From Onthomorpha sp937906975 (lineage in GTDB: Bacteria; Bacteroidota; Bacteroidia; Bacteroidales; P3), in contig JAZLDH010000022.1 of assembly GCA_045614605.1 (NCBI GenBank), forward strand, positions 8,751 through 72,750: DNA of 64,000 nt. The letters are read 5' to 3'. Of this stretch, positions 57,285-64,000 are shown piece by piece (position 1 is the first letter of the stretch; each line of letters starts with the position of its first letter). The notes under the pieces were generated by a model. That model searched no databases. It was given only the letters and a program-made list of their open reading frames with translations, and was not told the DNA's origin. Both the position numbers and the translations under genes were made by a program.

Positions 57285-58202
57285 ATGGCAAACTTAAAAG
57301 GAAAAAACTTAATCTCAATCACAGATTACACAAAAGAAGAATATTTGCAAATATTAGAGTTGGCTTCTGAGTTTGAAAAACAACCAAAGCAACCTATCTT
57401 GAGCGATAAAGTAGTTGCCTCTATATTTTTTGAGCCTTCTACAAGAACGCGTCTTAGTTTTGAGAGTGCAGCCAATATGTTAGGGGCAAGGGTTATTGGT
57501 TTTAGTAATCCAGCTGCGACAAGTCTTCAAAAGGGTGAAAGCCTTCATGATACTATTCAAATGGTTAGTAGTTATTCTGACTTAATTGTTATGCGACACC
57601 CAAGAGATGGAGCAGCTCGTTACGCTTCTGAGGTAGCAAGTGTGCCTGTGATAAATGCAGGTGATGGAGCTAATCAACACCCTACGCAATGTATGTTGGA
57701 TTTGTATTCAATTCAAAAAACGCAAGGCGGATTAGATAACTTGAATATCACGATGGTGGGAGATTTAAAGTATGGAAGAACTGTGCATTCCTTAGTTCAA
57801 GCAATGTGTAACTTTAATGCAACTTTCCATTTCGTTTCTCCTGAGGAATTAAAAATGCCTTCTTCTGTTAGAATGCACATAGAAAATATGGGATTGAAAT
57901 ACTATCAATACACAAACTTAGAAGATGTGATTCCTTTCTCTGATATTATTTATATGACAAGAATACAAAGAGAACGTTTTTCTGATCCTTTGGAATATGA
58001 AAGAGTGAAAGATTGTTATATTTTAGAGGCTGCAACTCTTAAAGGTTGTAAACCTAATATGAAAGTGTTGCACCCGCTTCCAAGAGTAAATGAAATTGCA
58101 ACAGATGTGGATAAAACTCCTTATGCTTATTATTTCCAACAAGCTCAAAACGGAGTTTATGTTCGTCAAGCATTGATGGCTGCAATTTTAGGAGTAAAAT
58201 AA
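57285..58202 (+). CDS. pyrB: Aspartate carbamoyltransferase, catalytic chain
   Basis: 305 residues; condenses carbamoyl phosphate and aspartate in pyrimidine biosynthesis. Carbamoyl-phosphate site FEPSTRTRLSFE (about 49-60), then SSYSDLIVMRHPRDGA, GDGANQHPTQ, VGDLKYGRTVHS and HPLPRVNEI. Followed at 21 bp by pyrI, so this is a class B ATCase with regulatory subunit. Confidence 0.98.
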   Translation: MANLKGKNLISITDYTKEEYLQILELASEFEKQPKQPILSDKVVASIFFEPSTRTRLSFESAANMLGARVIGFSNPAATSLQKGESLHDTIQMVSSYSDLIVMRHPRDGAARYASEVASVPVINAGDGANQHPTQCMLDLYSIQKTQGGLDNLNITMVGDLKYGRTVHSLVQAMCNFNATFHFVSPEELKMPSSVRMHIENMGLKYYQYTNLEDVIPFSDIIYMTRIQRERFSDPLEYERVKDCYILEAATLKGCKPNMKVLHPLPRVNEIATDVDKTPYAYYFQQAQNGVYVRQALMAAILGVK

Positions 58203-58223
58203 TAATTAATAAATAGATTAGAT

Positions 58224-58685
58224 ATGTCAAACGAAAGAAAAAAAGAACTTGTTGTTTCAGCAATTAATAACGGAACTGTAATTGACCATATTCCTGCAAA
58301 CGAAATATATAAGGTAGTAAAGATTCTTAATTTAGATCAGTACAATGATGAGGTGTTAATAGGAACAAATCTTTCTAGTAAGAAGTTTGGTAAAAAAGGA
58401 ATCATAAAAGTAAAAAATAAATTCTTTGAAGAAACCGAAGTAAACAAAATATCTTTGGTCGCTCCAAACGCAACTCTTATTGTGATAAAGGATTATGAGG
58501 TTGTAGAAAAGATTCAATTAAATATTCCGCAAGAAATTAAAAAAATTGTAAAGTGTATCAATCCTAATTGTATAACAAATATTGAGGATATTGACACTTA
58601 TTTTAAGGTTGTGGATAAAGAACCTTTGAAACTACAATGTCATTATTGTGAAAAAACGATGACAAATATTCGTTTTGAAGAATAG
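58224..58685 (+). CDS. pyrI: Aspartate carbamoyltransferase, regulatory chain
   Basis: 153 residues. The N-terminal allosteric nucleotide domain (VSAINNGTVIDHIPANEI) and C-terminal zinc domain with four Cys (CINPNC and CHYC, about 109-145). It binds CTP/ATP to tune PyrB activity. Standard length. Second gene of the operon; an A/T block with the next promoter follows. Confidence 0.97.
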   Translation: MSNERKKELVVSAINNGTVIDHIPANEIYKVVKILNLDQYNDEVLIGTNLSSKKFGKKGIIKVKNKFFEETEVNKISLVAPNATLIVIKDYEVVEKIQLNIPQEIKKIVKCINPNCITNIEDIDTYFKVVDKEPLKLQCHYCEKTMTNIRFEE

Positions 58686-58687
58686 TA

Positions 58688-58813
58688 AAATTAAAGCAAA
58701 GAAATGTTTAATTTTTTCTTAGGAATATTAAAATATTTCTTTGCTTTATTTTTAGTTTTCTTAGGATTTTTTTATTAAAATCTTGTTCAGTTTAAAGAAA
58801 AATCGTACCTTTG
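58688..58813 (+). promoter_or_regulatory. A/T-tract block and promoter of the rpmF-plsX-fabH operon
   Basis: ttcttagg, caaagaaa and ctttgcttt motif copies (58693-58770), then TTG (58783-58785), 20 bp, TACCTTTG (58806-58813), with the ATG 34 bp downstream. Confidence 0.7.
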
Positions 58814-58846
58814 CAAACTCTTAAAAGCATATAGTAGGTTAGGACG

Positions 58847-59362
58847 ATGAGTAAGAAATATGTTTTAAAGTTTAGTGGATTATCAAACGGCATTCACGAA
58901 TTTGAATACGCAATCAATAAAGATTTATTCGAAGAATTTGATTGTGAGGAAGTTTTGGGTGCTGATTTGTCTATGAAAGTAAACTTGGATAAGAGTGAAA
59001 GACAACTGATTCTTGATTTTCATATTCAGGGTGTATTGCAAGTGATTTGCGATAGATGTGGAGAGGAAATGGATTTGAATATGGAATTTGAGCGTCGTTT
59101 GTATGTGGAATTTGGTGAGGAGTTTGAGGAACAAGATGTAGATTTGTACGTTATTCCTTTTAACGAATATTCATTGGATCTGTCGCCATTTGTTTATGAA
59201 TATGTAACTTTGGAAAGACCAATGAGATGTGTACACGGAGAAACCGAAGGAAACAACCAAGAATGTAATAAAGAAATAATAGAAATATTAGAAAGCCCAA
59301 CGGAAGAGGTTGAAAAAGAAACGGATTCTCGTTGGGACGCTTTGAAGAATTTAAAATTTTGA
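58847..59362 (+). CDS. DUF177 (YceD-like) protein
   Basis: 171 residues. Motifs: CDRCGEEMDLNMEFE (the conserved Cys pair), DLSPFVYEYVTLERPMR, and a late CVHGETEGNN...C. YceD is linked in E. coli and plants with 23S rRNA accumulation, and the gene precedes rpmF in many bacteria, as here. 21 bp gap to rpmF. Confidence 0.92.
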   Translation: MSKKYVLKFSGLSNGIHEFEYAINKDLFEEFDCEEVLGADLSMKVNLDKSERQLILDFHIQGVLQVICDRCGEEMDLNMEFERRLYVEFGEEFEEQDVDLYVIPFNEYSLDLSPFVYEYVTLERPMRCVHGETEGNNQECNKEIIEILESPTEEVEKETDSRWDALKNLKF

Positions 59363-59382
59363 AACAAATAAATTAATTTAAT

Positions 59383-59568
59383 ATGCCACATCCAAAACAC
59401 AGATTCTCTCAAACGAGAACAGCAAAAAGAAGAACTCACGATAAAGTTGAAGGAGTTCAATTAACAACATGCAGCAACTGCGGTGCGTCTGTTATCATGC
59501 ACAGAGTGTGCCCAGAATGCGGATATTACAGAGGAAAAGAAGCAATTAAGAAAGAAGCAGAAGCCTAA
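59383..59568 (+). CDS. rpmF: 50S ribosomal protein L32
   Basis: 61 residues, the right size. HPKHRFSQTRTAKRRTHDK at the N-terminus and a zinc ribbon CSNCG...CPECGYYRG. Located between DUF177 and plsX as in many genomes. Confidence 0.98.
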   Translation: MPHPKHRFSQTRTAKRRTHDKVEGVQLTTCSNCGASVIMHRVCPECGYYRGKEAIKKEAEA

Positions 59569-59584
59569 TTCATTTCAATAGATT

Positions 59585-60529
59585 ATGAGAATAGGGCTTG
59601 ATGCTATGGGTGGTGATTACGCACCCAAGGCTGTAGTTGAAGGTGCAATATTAGCTCAAAAAGAATTGTCAAAAGAAGATACGATAGTTCTTTTTGGGCG
59701 AAGTGCAGACATACTCCAAATACTTGCAGACAATGGAGTAGATTCTTCTTTGTTTGAAATTGTTGATGCAGACCAAGTGATAGATATGCACGATAAGCCT
59801 GCAAAAGCATTTGCTAAAAAACCAAATTCAAGTATGGCGGTAGGCTTCCGCTATTTGAAAGAAGGAAAAATTGATAGCTTTGCAAGTGCAGGAAATACAG
59901 GTGCAATGCTTGTTGGAACTATGTATTCGGTTGGAGTAATTGAAGGAATTATGCGTCCATGCCTTGCTGCACTTGTGCCAAAGGTAGATGGAGGTGTTAC
60001 TCTTTTGACTGACGTTGGCGTAAACCCAGATGCAAAACCAGAAATGATGGTTCAATTTGCTATTTTGGGAAGTGTGTATGCTAAAACAGCGTTAGGAATG
60101 GAAAATCCAAAGGTTGGATTAGCAAATATCGGCGAAGAAGAAGAAAAAGGTAATGCTCAAAGCCAAGCTGCACACGCATTGATGAAAGAAAACAAGAGTT
60201 TTGAATTTTTTGGTAATGCAGAACCCGTTGAAATCTTTAAAAACAATGTAGATGTCGTGGTTTGCGATGGTTTTGTTGGAAATATGTTGATGAAACACAC
60301 CGAAGCATTAGCAAGAGTCTTTGCAAAAAGAGGTCTTGTTGATGAATACGTAGCACGATTCAATTACGAAATATATGGAGGCTTGCCATTGCTTGGAGCA
60401 AACTCCATAGTGTTAATAGGACATGGAATATCAAATGCGAAAGCTATAAAGAGCATGATATTTCAATCGAAGAATATATACGAAACTAACTTAATTGGAC
60501 AATTAAAAGAGACTTTGTCCGTTAATTAG
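59585..60529 (+). CDS. plsX: Phosphate acyltransferase PlsX
   Basis: 314 residues. Makes acyl-phosphate from acyl-ACP for phospholipid synthesis. GLDAMGGDYAPKAVV at the start, SFASAGNTGAML, LTDVGVNPDAKPE, NIGEEEEKGN, and VCDGFVGNMLMK. 17 bp after rpmF and 28 bp before fabH. Confidence 0.97.
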   Translation: MRIGLDAMGGDYAPKAVVEGAILAQKELSKEDTIVLFGRSADILQILADNGVDSSLFEIVDADQVIDMHDKPAKAFAKKPNSSMAVGFRYLKEGKIDSFASAGNTGAMLVGTMYSVGVIEGIMRPCLAALVPKVDGGVTLLTDVGVNPDAKPEMMVQFAILGSVYAKTALGMENPKVGLANIGEEEEKGNAQSQAAHALMKENKSFEFFGNAEPVEIFKNNVDVVVCDGFVGNMLMKHTEALARVFAKRGLVDEYVARFNYEIYGGLPLLGANSIVLIGHGISNAKAIKSMIFQSKNIYETNLIGQLKETLSVN

Positions 60530-60556
60530 TGCGTATTACAAAAAAAAGATAAGAAA

Positions 60557-61543
60557 ATGTCAAAGTTAAAAGCTGCAATAACTGCGGTAGAAGGATATGT
60601 ACCAGATTATATCCTTACTAACGATGAACTTAGTACGATGGTAGATACTAATGACGAGTGGATAATGACTCGAATTGGTATCAAAGAACGTCATATCTTA
60701 AAAGGCGAAAAAGGACCTTCAGATATGGCGGAAATTGTTGTGAAAAGAATTTTGGAGAAAAAGAACATTTCTCCTGATGAAATAGAATTAGTAATTTGTT
60801 GTACAGTAACGCCTGATATGGTCTTTCCTGCAACAGCAAATGTCATAGCACACAAATGTGGAATCAAACACGGATTTGGATTTGACATAAATGCAGGTTG
60901 TTCAGGCTTTCTTTACGGATTGACAACTGCTACAAAATACATAGAATCAGGCTTTGTAAAAAAAGCAATTGTGATTGGAGCAGAAAAAATGTCAGCAATC
61001 GTAAACTATCAAGACAGAGCGACATGTCCAATCTTTGGAGACGGAGCAGCAGCTGTGCTTTTAGAAGCAACAGAGGGTGAAAACGGAATCATAGATCAAG
61101 TATTGTATTCAGATGGTGAAGGAATAAAACACCTACATCAAGTAGCAGGAGGCTCAGTTAAGCCAGCCTCACACGAAACTGTTGATGCAAGAGAACACTT
61201 CATTTATCAAGAAGGACAAGCCGTGTTTAAATGGGCTGTTGTTAAAATGGCAGAAGCGACAGAAGAGATTTTGAGAAGAAATAATATGACTTCGCAAGAC
61301 ATAAGCTATCTATTGCCACACCAAGCCAATATGAGAATAATCTCAGCAACAGGAAAACGTTTAGAACTCGATAACGAAAAAGTGCTAGTCAATATAGAAA
61401 AATACGGAAACACTACTTCTGCAACTATTCCTATGTTGATGTTTGAAAATCAACACAAATTCAAAAAAGGAGACAACTTAATCCTAACCGCATTTGGAGC
61501 AGGATTTACTTGGGGTGCAGTATTAGTTAAATGGGCTATTTAG
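60557..61543 (+). CDS. fabH: 3-oxoacyl-ACP synthase III (KAS III)
   Basis: 328 residues. Initiates fatty-acid synthesis by condensing an acyl-CoA starter with malonyl-ACP. Catalytic Cys in NAGCSGFLYGL (about residue 113), His in LPHQANMRI, Asn in YGNTTSATIP. Ends with GAGFTWGAVLVKW, typical of FabH. Its 3' end overlaps the MBL gene by 13 bp. Confidence 0.97.
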   Translation: MSKLKAAITAVEGYVPDYILTNDELSTMVDTNDEWIMTRIGIKERHILKGEKGPSDMAEIVVKRILEKKNISPDEIELVICCTVTPDMVFPATANVIAHKCGIKHGFGFDINAGCSGFLYGLTTATKYIESGFVKKAIVIGAEKMSAIVNYQDRATCPIFGDGAAAVLLEATEGENGIIDQVLYSDGEGIKHLHQVAGGSVKPASHETVDAREHFIYQEGQAVFKWAVVKMAEATEEILRRNNMTSQDISYLLPHQANMRIISATGKRLELDNEKVLVNIEKYGNTTSATIPMLMFENQHKFKKGDNLILTAFGAGFTWGAVLVKWAI

Positions 61544-62313
61544 ATATAGTTTTTTTAGGCACAGGAACCTCGCAAGGCGTACCAGTAATTGGGTGTGATT
61601 GCGAGGTTTGTCTTTCTAAGCAAGAAAAAGACAAGCGATTGCGTTCATCTATTTTGATAACCTCCGATAAAGGAACACAAATCACAATAGACGCAGGGCC
61701 CGATTTCAGAACACAAATGCTAAATCAAAAAGTAAAATATCTCGATGCCATATTAGTAACACACGCACACAGAGATCACGTTTCGGGGCTTGATGATGTA
61801 CGCTCCTATAACTATCTCCAACAAAGTTCAATGCCGATTTATGCAAACAAATACGCAATAGAAAGTATAAAAAACGAATTTTCCTACGCCTTTTCAGACA
61901 TAAAATATCCGGGCTTACCAGAATTTAGCATGCAAGAGGTAGATACAGACAAACAAAGCACTATAAAAATCAAAGAATTAGAAATAACACCCATAGAAGT
62001 AATGCACTTCAAACTTCCGATCTTAGCATATAGAATAGGGGACTTTGCCTACATAACCGATGCCAAAACAATCACATCAAAAGAAAAAGCAAAACTAAAA
62101 GGAGTCAAACACTTAGTAGTCAATGCCCTTAGAAAAGAAGAACACTTCTCGCATTTCTCACTGCAAGAAGCCCTAAACCTAATAGAAGAAATAAAACCCG
62201 AAAAAGCATACCTAACACACATAAGTCATTTCTTAGGCTTACACCAAGAAATCAGTAAAGAACTTCCCTCAAACGTGCAATTAGCATACGATGGACTTAA
62301 AATAAGAATATAA
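61531..62313 (+). CDS. MBL-fold metallo-hydrolase (PhnP-like)
   Basis: 260 residues. The motif H-x-H-x-D-H appears in VTHAHRDHVSGLDD (about 76-89), and the N-terminal FLGTGTSQGVPVIGCDCEVC carries Cys residues typical of PhnP/RNase-Z-like phosphodiesterases. Late metal-binding HFKLPILAYRIGDFAYITDAK and THISH motifs. Likely a phosphodiesterase for a cyclic phosphate; target unknown. Overlaps fabH and abuts the pnuC-like gene. Confidence 0.9.
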   Translation: MGYLDIVFLGTGTSQGVPVIGCDCEVCLSKQEKDKRLRSSILITSDKGTQITIDAGPDFRTQMLNQKVKYLDAILVTHAHRDHVSGLDDVRSYNYLQQSSMPIYANKYAIESIKNEFSYAFSDIKYPGLPEFSMQEVDTDKQSTIKIKELEITPIEVMHFKLPILAYRIGDFAYITDAKTITSKEKAKLKGVKHLVVNALRKEEHFSHFSLQEALNLIEEIKPEKAYLTHISHFLGLHQEISKELPSNVQLAYDGLKIRI

Positions 62314-62314
62314 G

Positions 62315-62872
62315 ATGATAGAAATAATAGCAGCAATCATAGGAACAATATACATTCTCTTAGAATACAAAGCCTCCCCTTGGCTATGGCTATTCAATCT
62401 CCTTATGGCATTGATGTATGTCTATGTATTCTATGACAATGGCGTATATGCACAAATGCTAATCCAAGTCTATTACGTATTTATAGGCATATATGGTTGG
62501 TTAGAATGGAAAGGCGTTTTAAAAAATGGAGAAAAAAAAGAAAAACCAATAACCTCCCTACCTAAAAAGTATTATTTACCATTAACATTAATAACAATAT
62601 CCCTCTCAATAGGCATTTGCCTAATCTTAAAACAAATACCAGAAAACGAAGTCTGGCTTTTAGACGGCGTTTCCACCGCATTAAGCATAGTAGCCATGTG
62701 GTTATTAGCAAAAAAATACTATCAACAATGGCTATTTTGGATAATCGTAGAGCCGTTGATTATCATAATGTCCCTACAAACACAGATGTACGCCACAGCC
62801 TTGCTATACTTAATTTATACCATAATAGCCATAATGGGTTACTTTAAATGGAAAAAACAATCAATACATTAA
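62315..62872 (+). CDS. PnuC-family vitamin transporter, probably for thiamine (PnuT)
   Basis: 185 residues with about seven hydrophobic helices. PnuC signatures: LLEYKASPWLWLFNL, YYVFIGIYGWLEWK, DGVSTALSIVAMWLLAKKYYQQWLFWIIVEP. It shares 25 bp with the following thiamine pyrophosphokinase gene, so this PnuC-like facilitator most likely takes up thiamine rather than nicotinamide riboside. The coupled kinase would trap thiamine as TPP. No TPP riboswitch was seen upstream. Confidence 0.88.
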   Translation: MIEIIAAIIGTIYILLEYKASPWLWLFNLLMALMYVYVFYDNGVYAQMLIQVYYVFIGIYGWLEWKGVLKNGEKKEKPITSLPKKYYLPLTLITISLSIGICLILKQIPENEVWLLDGVSTALSIVAMWLLAKKYYQQWLFWIIVEPLIIIMSLQTQMYATALLYLIYTIIAIMGYFKWKKQSIH

Positions 62873-63504
62873 ACATAGAAAACATAGAAGTTGTTGTATT
62901 AGCCAACGGAGAATTTCCAATAAATCAAATACCTCTTTCGCTATTACAAAGACCTATTCCCGTTGTCTGTTGCGATGGAGCGATAGAGGCTTTGGATAAA
63001 ATTGGCAAAACACCCTTAGCCCTAATAGGAGATGGCGATTCGGTAAGCGAAGAATTGAAAAACAAATACTTAGATAGGTGGCACTTTATAGCAGACCAAG
63101 AAACCAACGACCTAACCAAAGCAATGAACTATTGCATTGAAAAAGGATTTAAAGAAGTTGCAATACTTGGAGCGACAGGCAAAAGAGAAGACCACACCTT
63201 AGCCAATATCTCACTACTTATCGAATATTCAAAACAAGTAAACGTAAGAATGTTTACCGATTATGGCGTTTTTGTTCCAATTTCCCAAACAACAACCCTT
63301 TCTTCCTTTGCAAAACAACAAGTATCTATTTTTTCGCTTGATGCAAACAATCCCCTAACATCAAAAAACCTACGTTACCCGATAGAAAACCGTAAATTCA
63401 AATATTGGTGGGAAGCAAGCCTAAACGAAGCCATAGAAGAAAACTTCACTCTCTTTACTGAAAGTGAGGTAATTATATATCAAACCTACGAAGTCAAAAA
63501 TTAA
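62848..63504 (+). CDS. Thiamine pyrophosphokinase
   Basis: 218 residues; makes TPP from thiamine and ATP. VVCCDGAIEAL, LIGDGDSVSEE, DQETNDLTKAMNYC, ILGATGKREDHTLANI, and the C-terminal binding domain (EENFTLFTESEVIIYQ). Start at ATG 62848 within the 3' end of the transporter gene. The pairing defines a thiamine salvage unit. Confidence 0.95.
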   Translation: MEKTINTLNIENIEVVVLANGEFPINQIPLSLLQRPIPVVCCDGAIEALDKIGKTPLALIGDGDSVSEELKNKYLDRWHFIADQETNDLTKAMNYCIEKGFKEVAILGATGKREDHTLANISLLIEYSKQVNVRMFTDYGVFVPISQTTTLSSFAKQQVSIFSLDANNPLTSKNLRYPIENRKFKYWWEASLNEAIEENFTLFTESEVIIYQTYEVKN

Positions 63505-63577
63505 GCTTTTTTTTCTTTGTTTTTTTCAAAAAAATCAAAGAAAAAATTTGAAAAATCAAAGAAAAAAATTATTTTTG
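63505..63577 (+). promoter_or_regulatory. A/T-tract motif block and promoter before the truncated secreted ORF
   Basis: Copies of tttctttg, aatcaaagaaaaaa and gcaaagaaaaaa (63510-63588). TTTG (63547-63550), 19 bp, TATTTTTG (63570-63577) fits the Bacteroidetes promoter consensus. Confidence 0.75.
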
Positions 63578-63601
63578 CAAAGAAAAAATAAACCGTTCAT
63601 T

Positions 63602-63685
63602 ATGAACCATATCACAATCCAAATTCTTGGGAAAAATACTTTCATAGTATAAGGAGGTTTGTTTAGTCTGATTGTACAAACCTCC
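63602..63685 (+). promoter_or_regulatory. Short ORF followed by a 10-bp stem hairpin (possible leader)
   Basis: A 16-codon ORF (63602-63652, begins MNHITIQILG) ends right at hairpin ggaggtttgt (63653-63662) / acaaacctcc (63676-63685). There is no T-run after the stem. It may be a leader control element or simple chance. Confidence 0.4.
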
Positions 63686-63740
63686 GAAAAATAACTGCAA
63701 ACAACATTCCGTAATTATTTAATAAATAAAATTTTAAGAT

Positions 63741-63884
63741 ATGCTAAAAAAATTAAGTTTAGTATTTTTAATTGTGATTTTGCAAATGCCTATTACCTTA
63801 AAAGCACAATTTGATACCGCACATTTAAGTAATGATTATATAAATCAATATATTTATCCGCGGCCTAATGGTCAAAATTCATGA
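63741..63884 (+). pseudogene. Truncated secreted-protein ORF
   Basis: 47 residues: a signal peptide (MLKKLSLVFLIVILQMPITLKAQ) then only FDTAHLSNDYINQYIYP before the frame enters repeat sequence and stops at TGA 63882. The good promoter and signal peptide suggest the start of a larger surface-protein gene cut by an insertion or rearrangement near 63862. Confidence 0.6.
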
Positions 63885-63927
63885 TATTTTTAGTCAAAAT
63901 TGCTCTAATGGTCAAAATTCATGATAT
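63865..63927. repeat. 23-bp direct repeat, two copies
   Basis: ctaatggtcaaaattcatga plus tat at 63865-63887 and 63905-63927; a partial third copy (tagtcaaaatt) lies between. The first copy supplies the premature stop of the truncated ORF. Confidence 0.85.
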
Positions 63928-63944
63928 TGATTAAAAAAGGGGGA

Positions 63945-63995
63945 TTATATCATATCAAAACAGAAGCTTTGAGCTTCTGTTTTGATATGATATAA
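63945..63995. repeat. Perfect 24-bp palindrome with 3-nt loop
   Basis: Arms 63945-63968 and 63972-63995 (inner part aacagaagct / agcttctgtt). The arms are perfectly complementary, far stronger than usual terminators. It may be a mobile-element terminator or end, or an artefact at a sequence end. Confidence 0.85.
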
Positions 63996-64000
63996 GGCTA

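Overview
The window is AT-rich chromosomal DNA from an anaerobic member of the Bacteroidota, most likely the order Bacteroidales. Evidence: proteins with type IX secretion C-terminal sorting domains, GldH, SusC-like TonB-dependent receptors, DUF4290, pyruvate phosphate dikinase, and promoters of the Bacteroidetes form TTTG-N19-TAnnTTTG. A lysine-fermentation gene set (kce, kal, CoA-transferase alpha subunit) and an ADP-forming acyl-CoA synthetase point to amino-acid fermentation, as in Porphyromonas or Odoribacter. The genus cannot be named from this sequence.

Layout. 1-9.2 kb: C-terminal part of ppdK, an AAA/DUF4143 ATPase preceded by 33-bp tandem repeats, two type IX secreted surface proteins behind a cobalamin riboswitch, a thioredoxin-like secreted protein and recG. 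9.7-17.3 kb: a secreted seven-blade WD40 protein built from near-identical 126-bp repeats, then lysine fermentation genes divergent from two acyl-CoA synthetase genes. This block lies between inverted copies of one hairpin terminator. 17.3-19.9 kb: a probable undescribed RiPP locus: a radical SAM/SPASM maturase with a PqqD-like N-terminus, two tiny Cys-rich precursor-like peptides sharing a leader, a TerB-like protein, a 32-residue hydrophobic peptide and a long structured 5' leader behind a good promoter. 20.2-30.8 kb: a pseudo-arginase, murA (Cys to Asp in the active-site loop), DUF4290, a UvrD-type helicase, a CPBP protease, tRNA-Arg, corA, pgk, an SDR and meaB.

30.8-44.8 kb: a META-domain lipoprotein, priA, a TonB receptor paired with a His/Cys-rich HMA-like protein, TPR proteins, a Sua5/YciO-like protein, tRNA-Leu, a lipoprotein dipeptidyl peptidase III, a TonB C-terminal domain protein, a DHOD-like protein and a four-helix-bundle protein. 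44.9-57.1 kb: holB, PSP1, gldH, PBP1A, a serine hydrolase, a second TonB receptor, a nuclease-phosphatase, nth and a TPR lipoprotein. 57.1-63.5 kb: pyrBI behind a leader-peptide attenuator; DUF177-rpmF-plsX-fabH; an MBL hydrolase; a PnuC-type transporter overlapping thiamine pyrophosphokinase. The last 500 bp hold a truncated secreted-protein ORF, direct repeats and a perfect 24-bp palindrome, suggesting an insertion or rearrangement boundary.

Themes. Fermentation and B12: lysine fermentation and MeaB both depend on cobalamin enzymes, which fits a riboswitch-controlled surface locus. Surface biology: type IX secretion, two TonB receptors and a repeat-diversifying WD40 protein. Regulation by RNA: a riboswitch, a leader-peptide attenuator, and a structured leader plus internal hairpin in the RiPP operon. 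Many intergenic gaps carry a recurring A/T-tract motif (CTAAGAAAAA, CAAAGAAAAA or complements).
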